A stretch of 64,000 nucleotides of DNA from JALHNI01 sp044226365 (GCA_044226365.1 JBGAHE010000018.1:1-64000); one strand, 5' to 3'; shown: positions 26,001-33,993, counted from the stretch's first letter. The notes: generated by a model not told the origin, from the letters alone. A program made the numbers and translations.

Positions 26001-26473
26001 ACGCCCGGCACCAGCATCGCCAGCGCGTACGTGTTGCGGCCCAACAGCGGCAACTCCGTCACCTGCTTGTTGCTCACCACCTGACCCAGCGTCGCGTTCT
26101 CGCTCTCGAGAATCAGCGCCTGGGCCGACACTTCCACCGTCTCGGCCACGGTCCCGACCTTCAGAACCACGTCCAACCGCGCCGCCTGCTGCACAGCCAG
26201 TTCCAGGCCCGTCTGCTTCACGGTCACAAAACCGCTTTTCGAAAACTCGATTTCATAAGCCCCCGGCGGAATCGCCGGCAGCGAGTAGTTGCCTTCGGAA
26301 CTCGTCTCCGTCGAGAAGACGGCCCCCGAGGCAGGGTTACGAACTGACACCTTGGTTTCCGGCACCAACGCGCCCGACGAATCCGTCACCCGACCGGCGA
26401 GGGAGGCATTTTGAGCGTACAGGGTGCCCAGAGAAAGAATAAGCAAAACGATGGGAGTAGCGCGACGGGGCAT
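23024..26473 (-). CDS. TonB-dependent receptor with carboxypeptidase-like regulatory N-terminus
   Basis: About 1149 residues from the ATG at 26473; an upstream in-frame ATG at 26545 would precede the signal peptide with 24 unlikely residues. Domain order: signal peptide ('PIVLLILSLGTLYAQ'), a carboxypeptidase regulatory-like beta-sandwich ('LAGRVTDSSGALVPETKV'), a TonB plug ('ELPLLGRNTYALAMLVPGV', 'YSINGMRSNANEFLLDG'), and a long outer-membrane beta-barrel ending 'IVQFGLKLVY' with a C-terminal aromatic residue. This is the giant 'OmpA-like/TonB' receptor class that acidobacteria carry in many copies, presumably for glycans or siderophores. No SusD partner is adjacent, and the substrate is unknown. 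Confidence 0.93.
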   Translation of the reverse strand: MPRRATPIVLLILSLGTLYAQNASLAGRVTDSSGALVPETKVSVRNPASGAVFSTETSSEGNYSLPAIPPGAYEIEFSKSGFVTVKQTGLELAVQQAARLDVVLKVGTVAETVEVSAQALILESENATLGQVVSNKQVTELPLLGRNTYALAMLVPGVRPSSGVNNLVIDQISTVSYSINGMRSNANEFLLDGAPNTAAAQNQPVINANPDMVQEFKVETNNFSAEYGRAAGGVFNVVTKGGTNSPHFTAYEFFRNDKLNANDWFANRSGTARAPFRFNQFGGTFGGPVVIPKVYNGKNKTFFFANTEIVKFVQGITFTGTLPDPRMLTGDFSQARLSDGRAVTIYDPSTTSGANFTRTPFPGNVIPSNRIDPVARNVMKFLPPPNLANVTALGVVNYTRTDGSRVDKTSYSFRGDHNFSDKNRFFARYSYDDTPFNRAPVYGEQYKNIAPTAGPQVFTRWNTVAEDTHVFTPTLLATLRYSATRLINNRRPYSDNFDITSLGLPAYMRQGMVDPLSFPAITITGYSVAGSVPNTIVGGLIGATDLISFGNTTQAVQGTVTKSFSSHTLKFGAEYRVIAFNNLQTGDQATTFGFAPQWTQGPNANTSSAVAGLGLATFLLGIPSGQVNPAPALALTSKYSGFFLADTWRATSKLTVNWGLRWEYETPLTDRFNQLTNFDFTAPSPIKGGGYNPVGGLTFVGAGGLPRGNVNRDTNNWAPRLGLAYRLNSKTVVRTGAGLFYATRTGIGGGAGPFGTSGFQTSTAVLTSQDGVNPIVKWSDPYPNGFNRPSGSSLGLATLAGQGIGFTDRSNVTPGSAQWNLSVQRELPGKFVLEVGYAGSRGYHLSENRNWNQLSPEYLSQGNALRTLVPNPFLGQIAVGTLAQPTVTRAQLLRPYPQFDGVTSQQSSWAASSYHALLTKIEKRYASGLSILFSHTWSKQMDYGAGPFAGETVGASSIQDNYNLLAEWSPSTLDQTHRFIANAVYELPFYKTKSGVAGRVLGGWQLGGIWSAFSGGPLGITAATNNTFSQGGGQRPNWTGVSAKLDNPTPARWFDTTQFSAPAAYAFGNTARTLGGLRSDGTAQIDATLTKNTRILEKLNLQFRAEVFNLTNSARFSPPNQVFGNAQFGIVAAQNNLPRIVQFGLKLVY

Positions 26474-26479
26474 GACTGT

Positions 26480-26508
26480 TATGTAACATACTTCATCACC
26501 CTTGTCGA
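26480..26508 (-). promoter_or_regulatory. candidate promoter of the TonB receptor gene
   Basis: On the minus strand TCGACA (26503-26508), a 17-nt spacer and TACATA (26480-26485) are followed by 6 nt and then the ATG at 26473. It lies partly in the 3' end of the hxlR-type gene and would give a leaderless mRNA. Confidence 0.45.
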
Positions 26509-26897
26509 GATTCTTGATCGGCGTTGGGGGGATTGCGCCGGTCAAACTCCCTCCGTGCCTGCTCCACTGCGGGCCGGCTTTCCGCCCCCCACTTCAGCAA
26601 TTGCCCCACCGGTTCCAGCAAAGTCCTTCCCATTTCCGTCAACGCATAGTCCACCCGCGGCGGCACCGACGGCGTCACCGTCCGGCTCACCAGCCCGTCC
26701 CGCTCCAGCGTCCGCAGCGTCAAAGTCAGCATCCGCTGCGAAATCCCCTCCACCGCCCGCTTCAACTCGTTGAAACGCAACGGACCATTCCCCAAAATCC
26801 CCACCACATAAACCGTCCACCGGTCGCCCACCAGATCCAGAATTTCCCGGTAAACACTACATGCGTGCGAGGTATCTCCCTTGTGCCCTGGTGTCAT
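26496..26897 (-). CDS. HxlR family transcriptional regulator
   Basis: 133 residues from the ATG at 26897, with AGAAGG 7 nt upstream; an in-frame start at 26927 is less well placed. This is a winged-helix HxlR domain: 'CSVYREILDLVGDRWTVYVVGILGNGPLRFNELKRAVEGISQRMLTLTL' is the family signature (quoted in pieces: 'LVGDRWTVYVVGIL', 'RFNELKRAVEGISQRML'). The wing 'TVTPSVPPRVDYALTEMG' follows. The single Cys near the N-terminus is at the position used for thiol sensing in several family members. It is divergent from a doxX-like gene, with an inverted repeat between them, so it most likely regulates itself and that gene. Confidence 0.93.
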   Translation of the reverse strand: MTPGHKGDTSHACSVYREILDLVGDRWTVYVVGILGNGPLRFNELKRAVEGISQRMLTLTLRTLERDGLVSRTVTPSVPPRVDYALTEMGRTLLEPVGQLLKWGAESRPAVEQARREFDRRNPPNADQESRQG

Positions 26898-26949
26898 CAA
26901 TGTGCCTTCTTGCGCCTCGGTACCCACAGTTCCGATAATATACTCAGTT

Positions 26950-26964
26950 TAGAACGTATTTCTA
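26950..26964 (+). promoter_or_regulatory. inverted repeat, candidate HxlR operator
   Basis: TAGAA-CGTAT-TTCTA is a perfect 5-5-5 dyad in the divergent gap. It lies just downstream of GATAAT/TATACT hexamers (26934-26944) that could serve the doxX-like gene. On the other strand it lies over the expected -35 of the hxlR-type gene. It is a natural binding site for the dimeric regulator encoded next door. Confidence 0.45.
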
Positions 26965-26980
26965 GTTACGAAAGAGAACC

Positions 26981-27346
26981 ATGAAAGCCTTACTCCGCAA
27001 CTGGGGCCTCAGCGCCATCCCCATCCTGATGCTCACCCTCAGCGCCTTCACCAAACTCACCGCCCCGCCCGAAGTCGTCAAACAATTCACGGGCACCTTC
27101 GGTTATCCCGCCGACACCCTCGTGCCTCTCGGCATCGTCGAACTCCTCTGCATGCTGGTGTACGCCATCCCCCGCACGGCTTTCCTCGGCGCGATCCTGG
27201 TCACCGGCTACCTCGGCGGCGCCACCGCCACGCACGTCCGCGTGCACGACAACTTCATCGCCCCCGTCGTCATCGGCGTCCTCGCTTGGGCTGGATTGTA
27301 TCTGCGCGATTCGCGCCTGCGCGCGCTCGTGCCCTTCGTCAAGTAA
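26981..27346 (+). CDS. DoxX-like family membrane protein
   Basis: 121 residues with four hydrophobic helices and the DoxX-like pattern: 'GLSAIPILMLTLSAFTKLTAPPEVVKQF' at the start, then 'VPLGIVELLCMLVYAIPRTAFLGAILVTGYLGGATATHVRV' and 'PVVIGVLAWAGLYLRDSRLR' (described in overlapping fragments). DoxX-like proteins are small inner-membrane proteins, often under control of a redox- or electrophile-sensing regulator. The divergent HxlR regulator and the downstream convergent msrA fit an oxidative-stress theme, but that is inference. The stop is directly adjacent to the end of msrA. Confidence 0.88.
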   Translation: MKALLRNWGLSAIPILMLTLSAFTKLTAPPEVVKQFTGTFGYPADTLVPLGIVELLCMLVYAIPRTAFLGAILVTGYLGGATATHVRVHDNFIAPVVIGVLAWAGLYLRDSRLRALVPFVK

Positions 27347-27868
27347 CTACTTGGCCTTCGCCGAAAAGTACTTCATGAACTTCTGCACCTTGGGCGCCAC
27401 CACGAACTGACAATAAGGCGCCCCGCCGTTGTTGGCGAAGTACTCCTGATGATAGGCCTCGGCGATGTAGAAGGTCTCTGCCGGCGTGATCTCGGTCACA
27501 ATCGGCGCGCCGAAGCTCGGCTCGAGCTCAGCGACGGTCGCGCGGGCGACCGCTTCCTGCTCCGGAGAATGCGTATAGATCGCGCTGCGATATTGCGTGC
27601 CGACGTCGTTCCCCTGCCGGTTCGGCGTCGTCGGATCATGAATCGAAAAGAAGACTTCGAGCAGTTCGCGATAAGTGATCACCGCCGGGTCGAACGTCAC
27701 CTGCACCACTTCGGCATGTCCGGTCGTCCCCGAACACACTTCACGGTACGTGGGCTTGTCCACCGACCCGCCCATGTACCCGGACTCCACCGAAGCCACG
27801 CCCTTCACGCGGTCAAACACCGCTTCCAGGCACCAGAAACAGCCGCCCCCTAAGGTCGCGACCTCCAC
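27347..27868 (-). CDS. msrA: peptide-methionine (S)-S-oxide reductase MsrA
   Basis: 173 residues, GTG start. It repairs methionine-S-sulfoxide in proteins. The catalytic motif 'GGGCFWCLEAVF' with Cys10 is at the N-terminus, followed by 'GYMGGSVDKPTYREVCSGTTGHAEVV', 'HDPTTPNRQGNDVGTQYRSAIY' and 'EAYHQEYFANN', all typical of MsrA (fragments quoted). No fused MsrB domain is present. The start lies 6 nt after the stop of the Gfo/Idh gene, so it is likely in its transcript, with AGAAGG as a distant ribosome site. Confidence 0.94.
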   Translation of the reverse strand: MEVATLGGGCFWCLEAVFDRVKGVASVESGYMGGSVDKPTYREVCSGTTGHAEVVQVTFDPAVITYRELLEVFFSIHDPTTPNRQGNDVGTQYRSAIYTHSPEQEAVARATVAELEPSFGAPIVTEITPAETFYIAEAYHQEYFANNGGAPYCQFVVAPKVQKFMKYFSAKAK

Positions 27869-27874
27869 TTTCGG

Positions 27875-29293
27875 TTAACCCTTCTTCTGCGCGGCCGTAC
27901 CCGTGGGCTTGTACTTATCGATCTCGTTGAAGTACACTTTGCGCTCGTCGTACATCGCCTGATTCGACAGAATCACCGCCGTCGAGTCATGCAGACCCAC
28001 TTCGAGATCCGCCAACGGACGCTTGCCCGTCTTGCAGCAATCGAAGAAGCTCTCCAGCTCCACGTCCACCGGATTCTTGTCTTCTTCCGGCACCATCACG
28101 CCCTTGCCATAAAGCCACATCTTGGCGAACTTCAATTCGCTCTGGATGAACGAGTCCGAAGCCTGCACCTTGTGCTGATCGAGCAGAATCGGCAAACCTT
28201 TGCCGCCCTTGCCCGTGCTCACTAGCGAAGCGCCCACCGCGGCCGGCGGCGCATTCTTGCCCGCGGGCGCGGCCGAAGGCAGCGGCGGTTCCTTGAACCA
28301 CATGCCCAGCGCCGGCTCATCGTCGGTGCCCACCGTGATGTGGATCGTGCCCTGCGTACCCATGATCACTTCGCCGAACTCGGTCCGGCTGCCATCAAAC
28401 AGCGGTAGATGACGATTCGTCGTCATCGACGTGTAGATCAGCTTCTGGCCCTTCGGATAGCGGTAGATCAGTTGAATGTTGTCGAAGATGTCGCGGCCGT
28501 CTTTGATGTAATCGGTGCCGCCCACGCCCACCACATATTCGGGCGCCGAGCCGAACATCCAGTCCGCCACGTCGATCTGGTGCGAAGCCAACTCCGCCGT
28601 CAAACCGCCCGAAAATTCGCGATATTTGCGCCAGTTCTGTTCCTTGTCCGTCCGCCCCGGAGGCACCGGCTTATTCCACGGATCCTTCGCGAACGTGTTG
28701 CGATGCCACTGCCCGCGGATGTGCGTCACCTGACCGATCATGCCCTTATCGATCATCTGCTTCGCCGTCTGGTAGAACTTCGAGTAGCGCCGCTGCAAAC
28801 CCGTCTGCAACGTCTGCTTCGGCCGTTCGTTCGCCAGCGCCCGCAGCAGGTGCACTTCCTCGCCCTTAAACACCAGCGACTTCTCGCAGAACACATGCTT
28901 GCCCGCTTCGAGCGCCGCCTTGGTCACCGGAAAGTGCATGTATAAAGGCGTCGCAATCAGCACCGCATCCACATTCGATGCCGACAGCATCTCGCGATAG
29001 TCTTTGAACTTCTTCGGGTTGGTGCCGATCGTCTCGGCGCCCTTATCCAAATTCGGCTGGTAAACATCGCACACGGCCGTGCAATAGCCGTTATCGATGC
29101 CCTTCAGATGCTTTAACAGGTACTGCCCACGGCTGCCGGTTCCGATAAAGCCGTAGTTCAGCTTATCGTTGGCGCCTTTCACCTTCTGAATCCAGGGTGC
29201 GCCGGTGATCAGTCCGGCGGCCACCGTCGCACCGGCGGCGGTCGTCTTCACGGCCTCGCGCCGCGTGATCTCGGGCGTTTGCTTATTCGGCAT
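27875..29293 (-). CDS. Gfo/Idh/MocA family oxidoreductase, Tat-exported
   Basis: 472 residues. A twin-arginine signal ('ITRREAVKTTAAGATVAAGL') is followed by the NAD(P)-binding Rossmann motif 'NYGFIGTGSRGQYLLKHL'. The family's 'FCEKSLVF' segment (the EKP-like lysine position) and the C-terminal alpha/beta domain ('SGGLTAELASHQIDVADWMFG') are present. Exported Gfo/Idh proteins of acidobacteria and planctomycetes are thought to act on sugars with a tightly bound cofactor; the substrate is unknown. AGGAG lies 6 nt before the ATG. The start is inside the 3' end of the YihY gene (11-bp overlap), so the two are one transcript with msrA. Confidence 0.92.
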   Translation of the reverse strand: MPNKQTPEITRREAVKTTAAGATVAAGLITGAPWIQKVKGANDKLNYGFIGTGSRGQYLLKHLKGIDNGYCTAVCDVYQPNLDKGAETIGTNPKKFKDYREMLSASNVDAVLIATPLYMHFPVTKAALEAGKHVFCEKSLVFKGEEVHLLRALANERPKQTLQTGLQRRYSKFYQTAKQMIDKGMIGQVTHIRGQWHRNTFAKDPWNKPVPPGRTDKEQNWRKYREFSGGLTAELASHQIDVADWMFGSAPEYVVGVGGTDYIKDGRDIFDNIQLIYRYPKGQKLIYTSMTTNRHLPLFDGSRTEFGEVIMGTQGTIHITVGTDDEPALGMWFKEPPLPSAAPAGKNAPPAAVGASLVSTGKGGKGLPILLDQHKVQASDSFIQSELKFAKMWLYGKGVMVPEEDKNPVDVELESFFDCCKTGKRPLADLEVGLHDSTAVILSNQAMYDERKVYFNEIDKYKPTGTAAQKKG

Positions 29294-30200
29294 GTTTGTC
29301 TCCTGCTACTTGGCCAAGTGAATAGTCTAATGCATTCTTCGGGGGATGGGCACCCCGCGCCGCCCATTCCGCCCCTCCCAGTACCACCATCGATCCCACG
29401 AAACTGAACAGCACAATCGACACCGACATATAGAACGCGCTGTACTCGCTCAAGAGCTTCTCGCGCAGGTACGGCCACACCAAAAGGTTCACGTACTTTA
29501 GGAACTCAATCAGCAGCCCCACCAGCACCGCCGCCGGAATAATCCTCCGAATCGGCACCGGCCCGTTCGGCAGCAGCCAGTAAATCAGAAACAGGCAAAG
29601 GATCAGCGCCGGCACCGCCGCCAGCTTGAAAAACAGCACCGATCCCCAGGCCAGCAAAAACGAATTCGCCGGCAAAAACCGCGAAATCAAATTCACATTC
29701 ATGCCCGTAAATACCGTCGACATCATCACCAGCGAACCGCAAGCGAAGATCAAGCCTAAGCTGATCAACTGATTGCGAAAGTAACTCCGGTTCGTCCGGA
29801 TATTGAACGCGCGGTTTAATGCCACCTCTAAGGGCTCAAAAATCCCGTTCGCCGTAAAAAACAGCAGAAACATGGACGTCAACTGCAGCGGCCCGCGAAT
29901 CTGCAGTAACTGCTGCACGCGAAAGCTGATCGCCTTCCCGACATCGTCCGGAAAGATGTCGCGCACCGCGAAATATAAGGCTTGCTCGGCCGCCGGCAAC
30001 CCGAACACGTGCCGGCACAGCGACGCCATCACCACCAGAAACGGCATGAACGACAGCAGCACATTCGCCGCGATCGAAAACCCGTAGACGTGCACCTCCG
30101 TCTCCATCAGGTAGCGCCCGCTCTGACGGCACGATTGCCACAACCGCTCGCTCGGCCGCGGGCGCATCTCGTTCCAAATTGACCAAACCGGGCTGCTCAT
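29283..30200 (-). CDS. YihY/BrkB family membrane protein
   Basis: 305 residues. An N-terminal cytoplasmic segment is followed by six hydrophobic helices, with typical YihY/UPF0761 blocks: 'GFSIAANVLLSFMPFLVVMAS', 'ANGIFEPLEVALNRAFNI' and 'IYWLLPNGPVPIRRIIPAAVLVGLLIEFLKYV' (fragments). The C-terminal 'GAEWAARG' follows the last helix. The family is sometimes called 'ribonuclease BN' by old misannotation; its true role is unknown. It is upstream of and overlaps the Gfo/Idh gene. It is divergent from the AAA ATPase gene, with about 98 bp between starts. Confidence 0.9.
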   Translation of the reverse strand: MSSPVWSIWNEMRPRPSERLWQSCRQSGRYLMETEVHVYGFSIAANVLLSFMPFLVVMASLCRHVFGLPAAEQALYFAVRDIFPDDVGKAISFRVQQLLQIRGPLQLTSMFLLFFTANGIFEPLEVALNRAFNIRTNRSYFRNQLISLGLIFACGSLVMMSTVFTGMNVNLISRFLPANSFLLAWGSVLFFKLAAVPALILCLFLIYWLLPNGPVPIRRIIPAAVLVGLLIEFLKYVNLLVWPYLREKLLSEYSAFYMSVSIVLFSFVGSMVVLGGAEWAARGAHPPKNALDYSLGQVAGDKHAE

Positions 30201-30298
30201 GTGTTGGCGACGGTCCCCACCCTTAGAATAATGCTCTTAGTACGCTGAAATCCGTCTGACCACTCTCTAAACTTGCCGCCCATCCGCCGATATCTCCC

Positions 30299-32058
30299 AT
30301 GAGGATGAGCGAAACCATCTCCAAGCCCGGCCCGCCTCCTGGTCCCATCAGCGCCCTGTCCGATAAAAAACCGGCGAAAGGACCGTTGCCTACCATCAGC
30401 GTTCCGCCTCGCGCCGTTCCCAATCCCAACGCGCCCAATTCCAGTGCGCCCACCCCAATCCCAGCCAACCCGGCTCCACCCACCAACCCTGCCACGATGT
30501 CGGCGCGCCCGGCCCCCCAGGCCCCCGCGAAACCCGCCGCGCCCGCTCCGCCTCCCCAAACCACCCCGGCCGCCCGAGCTCCGCTGCCCAAGCCCCCGAA
30601 TCCAAGCCCCCCGAACCGAAAGCGCCCGAAGCCAAACCCGCCCCGGAAGCCAAATCCGAAGCCGGCGGCGCCAACTGGCTCTCCAACATCCGCAACCTCA
30701 GCCTCGGCGCCTCCGGCAGCACCCCCGCCGGCAAGGAAAAGGAAAAAGAGGAAGCCGTCCCGGTCATCGCCCCGGCCGTCCCCGAATCGCTCGAAGCCAC
30801 CGGCCTCAAAGACACGTTTATCGAGTCGCTGATCCTCAAGATCCTCTACTTCCGCGGCGAAATCACCGGTCGCCAGTTAGCCGGCGCCATCGCCCTCAAG
30901 TTCAGCCTCATCGAGCCGATCCTCGACAACCTCAAACGCCTGCAGCTCATCGCCGTCAAAAAGTCGCTCGGCATGGGCAGCGTCTCGGGCACCTTCCACC
31001 TCGCCGAAGCCGGCCGTGTCCTCGCCCGCGACCATCTGCTTCAGAATCAGTACGCCGGCCCCGCCCCGGTGCCCATCGAACAGTACACCGCCCAGGTCTA
31101 CAAGCAGCGCCTGCGCGACAGTTGGCTCACCAAAGAGAACCTGATGGAAGCCTTGAAGGGCCTGGTGCTCACCAAGGACATCATTTCTCAGCTCGGCCCC
31201 GCCGTAAACGCGGGCAAAAGCTTCCTGATCTATGGCCAGCCCGGGAACGGCAAAACCTTCCTGGCCGAAGCCCTGTTCAAAATCAGCCGCGAACCGATCT
31301 ACATCCCCTTCGCCATCGAAGCCCAGGGCCAGATCATCCAGGTCTACGACCCGCTCTATCACAAGCCCCTTCACGCCCATAAAACGGAAGAAGACTCCGT
31401 TCTGATGGCCGTCAACGACGAACTCGCTTACGACCCGCGCTGGTTCCACGCCGCCCGGCCCTTCATCATGACCGGCGGCGAACTCAACCTCGCCATGCTC
31501 GACCTCAGCTTCAACCAGGGCTCGAAGATCTACGATGCTCCCTTCCAGGTGAAAGCCAATAACGGCATCTATCTGATCGACGACTTCGGACGGCAAAAGG
31601 TCTCGCCCGCCGAAGTGCTCAACCGCTGGATCGTGCCCATGGAGCGCAAGCACGATTACCTCTCGTTTGAAACCGGCGGCAAAGTCGCCATCCCCTTCGA
31701 GTGCTTCCTCATCTTCTCCACCAACCTCAATCCGGACCAGTTAGGCGACGAAGCCTTCCTCCGCCGGATCCAGTACAAGATGATGATGAAGAGCCCGGCC
31801 GAAGACGAATTCAAAGAAATCTTCCGCCGCTTCTGCGCCTCCCAGCAGTTGCCCTTCGAAGAAGAACTTCTTGAAGAGTTCCTCGAACTGCGCTATCGCC
31901 GCACCGGCAAAAAGATGCGCCGCTGCCATCCGCGCGATCTCCTCAGCCATGCAATCGACTTCATCCGCTTCGAGCGCCTGCCGTTCGAACTCACCGCCGA
32001 AGTGCTCGACCACGCCTTCGAAAGCTGCTTTGTGACCATCGATCACAAGCAGGACTAG
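30299..32058 (+). CDS. AAA ATPase with Pro-rich N-terminal linker, interrupted by a frameshift
   Basis: The ATPase core is clear: Walker A 'IYGQPGNGKTFLAEAL', Walker B 'NGIYLIDDFGR', sensor-like 'FLIFSTNLNPDQ' and a C-terminal lid. It is preceded by a winged-helix-like segment ('FIESLILKILYFRGEITGRQLAGAI' in pieces). That frame is open from 30367 but has no ATG, GTG or TTG before 30973, which would cut the winged-helix part. A well-formed start (30299, 'MSETISKPGPPPGPISALS') exists in another frame with a Pro/Ala-rich linker. Adding one C to the C5 run at 30593-30597 joins the two parts, giving about 585 residues. It could be a sequencing slip, phase variation or programmed frameshifting. The ATPase family's function is not known to me. 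Confidence 0.7.
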
Positions 32059-32252
32059 CGCACCAAAGCGCTTAAGCCCCACAGCACGCCGCCCACTGTC
32101 ATCACGGCGAGCGCCCGCCAGATCCAGTCCCGCGACCGCTTCAACGGCGCCGGGCGCGGCCGCCGCCATCCGCAGACGCACAAATCTTGCGCGAGGATCA
32201 GCCCGCACCGCGCACAGAACTCATGCGGGATGTACTCTTCCTGTTCCAACAT
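32055..32252 (-). CDS. small zinc-ribbon membrane protein
   Basis: 65 residues. The N-terminal half has 'CARCGLILAQDLCVCGW', two close Cys pairs (Cys-x2-Cys and Cys-x-Cys) able to bind zinc. After a basic stretch ('RRPRPAPLKRSR') comes one membrane helix ('IWRALAVMTVGGVLWGLSAL') at the C-terminus. Its stop overlaps the ATPase stop by 4 bp from the opposite strand. No family is assigned. Coding composition and a sensible domain layout make it more than a chance frame. Confidence 0.6.
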   Translation of the reverse strand: MLEQEEYIPHEFCARCGLILAQDLCVCGWRRPRPAPLKRSRDWIWRALAVMTVGGVLWGLSALVR

Positions 32253-32370
32253 GGCGTCCTCCCGCAGACTTTATCGGCCGGAAAACGCCCGTCCATGATT
32301 CACCTCGCCCCGGTGGTTGCCGCCGGCTCGCCGCTGCAGTAGACTTGAGCGCACCAAGGAGTACGCTCAA

Positions 32371-32880
32371 GTGAAGAATCTCGTGACTCTCGCGGCCCTC
32401 GCCGCCTGCTCGCTCGCCGCCCAGGATGTCCTCAGCACCGAGGCCAAACAGGCCTGGAACCGCACCAAAGGCAACCTCATTGCCGCGGTCGAAAAAATGG
32501 ACGAAGCCAACTACGGCTTCCAACCCACCCCCGAAAGCCAAAGCTTCAAAGTCCTGGTCGCCCACACCGCCGACTCCGCCATGGGCGTCTGCTCCGCCTA
32601 CAACGGCGCCCGCAAACAACTCGGCGCCGCCTCCAAAACCACCAAAGCCGAACTCGTCGAAGCCTTCAAAACCGCCATGGCCGAATGCGACACCGCCTAC
32701 GGCTCGCTCACCGACGCCAAAGCCACCGAGATGATCGAAGGCCGCGGCGGACAGCGCTCGCGCCTCGGCACCCTCTACGGCAACACCATCCACCTTGAAC
32801 ACGAATACGCCCAGATGGCCGTACATCTGCGGCTCAAAGGCGTCGTGCCGCCTTCCTCGGACCGTTCCATGCGCAAGTAA
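32371..32880 (+). CDS. DinB-like protein with signal peptide
   Basis: 169 residues from a GTG at 32371, with AAGGAG (32356-32361) 9 nt upstream. The open frame extends to 32317 without support. An N-terminal signal sequence ('NLVTLAALAACSLAAQ') is followed by a four-helix bundle with DinB/YfiT traits: 'NLIAAVEKMDEANYGFQPTPESQSFKVLVAH' at the start and 'LYGNTIHLEHEYAQMAVHLRLKGVVPPSS' at the end (fragments). The His residues at 'VAHTAD' and 'HLEHEYAQ' are at metal-ligand positions. An exported DinB protein is common in acidobacteria, with unknown function, perhaps thiol or metal chemistry. Confidence 0.85.
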   Translation: MKNLVTLAALAACSLAAQDVLSTEAKQAWNRTKGNLIAAVEKMDEANYGFQPTPESQSFKVLVAHTADSAMGVCSAYNGARKQLGAASKTTKAELVEAFKTAMAECDTAYGSLTDAKATEMIEGRGGQRSRLGTLYGNTIHLEHEYAQMAVHLRLKGVVPPSSDRSMRK

Positions 32881-32891
32881 CTGCCGCCCGG

Positions 32892-33926
32892 TTAACGCCC
32901 CGCCTGGCTGAGCGCGTACACCGCAAACGACGCCAGCCAGTGCTCGCCCCCGTAATTGCCCGTCACGTGCGGCAGCGCGCCGTTCAACAAACGCTGCGCT
33001 GCCGCCTCCATCTTCGTCTTCCGCGCCGACCCCGGCAGCACCTTCGCAATCCCCGCCAAGCACCACGCCCGGCTCAGCGATAAACCATCCAGATGCACGA
33101 TCTGGTAATCGCTCCGATCGGACACCTCCGGCGCCTGCATCACCCGCGCCAGGCCCTCCTCCGTGTAATACCGCCCGAACCACGCCGCAAACTCCGCCGC
33201 CGGCAGCACCCGCCGCATCAAATCGGCCACTTCCAGGCTCGGCGAGAGAAAGTCGGTTCCGTCGGGCTCCTGCACGGCCGCCATCGCCGTCGTCCGCTCG
33301 TAGTAGTCCCGGCTGCGCGCCACAATCTGCGCCGCGAACGCGTCATGCTTGGCCGCCCGCGCCCAGTCGAGCGCAAACACCAGGCCGAACGCAGTGTTCG
33401 GATGCACCCCCGTCCGGTTCGGATACGTCTGCTTCGGCAGATACGCCATCCACCGCTGCACAATCACCTCGGTCAACGGCCGCAACGCCTGCGCCCACCG
33501 CCGCCCGTCCGCGTCATCCCAGCTGCGCAGTTCCTCATCGAGCTTCAGCAGCCACGCCCAGCCATACGTCCGCTCGAACGTACTCGCCAGCTTGTACTTC
33601 TCGAAGTACGCCACCTCGCCCGCCATCGCCTCGGGCGTAAAGCTCGCCCCCAGCGTGCGCCGGATGTCGGCTTCACGGGCCAAGCCTGGCGTCGTCTTCA
33701 ACAGCCGCACCAGCATCCAATGCCCGTGCACGCTCGAATGCCAGTCAAAGCAGCCGTAAAACGCCGGATGCAGTTGACGCGGCGTCAGCTTGGCATCGGC
33801 CTCGCCTTCGATCGTATGCGCCGTCTTGTTCGGATACTCCTGCGCAATGCAGCGCAAGGGCAGATCGGCCAATCGGCCCGCCACTTCGAGCGTCATCATG
33901 TGCGTCAGCAACAGGAGCGTTCCCAC
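32892..33926 (-). CDS. DUF2891 domain-containing protein
   Basis: 344 residues, GTG start. The DUF2891 hallmark 'HPAFYGCFDWHSSVHGHWMLVRLL' appears at about 53-76, with 'TFERTYGWAWLLKL' and 'YPNRTGVHPNTAFGLVFALDWAR' further on (quoted in short pieces). The family forms an alpha/alpha-toroid-like helical fold, and its conserved His/Trp/Asp cluster suggests a glycan or sugar enzyme, but function is unproven. There is no signal peptide. It converges with the DinB gene and is divergent from the chemotaxis operon. Confidence 0.9.
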   Translation of the reverse strand: MGTLLLLTHMMTLEVAGRLADLPLRCIAQEYPNKTAHTIEGEADAKLTPRQLHPAFYGCFDWHSSVHGHWMLVRLLKTTPGLAREADIRRTLGASFTPEAMAGEVAYFEKYKLASTFERTYGWAWLLKLDEELRSWDDADGRRWAQALRPLTEVIVQRWMAYLPKQTYPNRTGVHPNTAFGLVFALDWARAAKHDAFAAQIVARSRDYYERTTAMAAVQEPDGTDFLSPSLEVADLMRRVLPAAEFAAWFGRYYTEEGLARVMQAPEVSDRSDYQIVHLDGLSLSRAWCLAGIAKVLPGSARKTKMEAAAQRLLNGALPHVTGNYGGEHWLASFAVYALSQAGR

Positions 33927-33966
33927 GCCTTAGCGTAGCCCAAACCGCCGGGTTTCATTGCTTTCC

Positions 33967-33993
33967 TCAACATTCCCCCTGCCCGTCCGATAA
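33967..33993 (+). promoter_or_regulatory. candidate sigma-28 (FliA-like) promoter of the che operon
   Basis: TCAACATT (33967-33974), 11 nt, then TCCGATAA (33986-33993). The E. coli FliA consensus is TAAAGTTT-N11-GCCGATAA; this site matches 7 of 8 in the -10 and 5 of 8 in the -35, at the exact spacing. It would start transcription near 34000, just before AAGGAG (34004-34009) and the cheY ATG. Confidence 0.45.

Noticed and set aside
23942..26347. An 801-codon plus-strand frame opposite the TonB receptor.
   Set aside because: It has Arg/His-rich composition with no domain and mirrors the receptor's codon bias. It is a shadow.
29316..29327. The perfect 12-bp palindrome ACTTGGCCAAGT upstream of the Gfo/Idh gene.
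   Set aside because: It lies inside the coding end of the YihY gene, is not repeated elsewhere that I saw, and is explained by the codons for Ser-Leu-Gly-Gln-Val.
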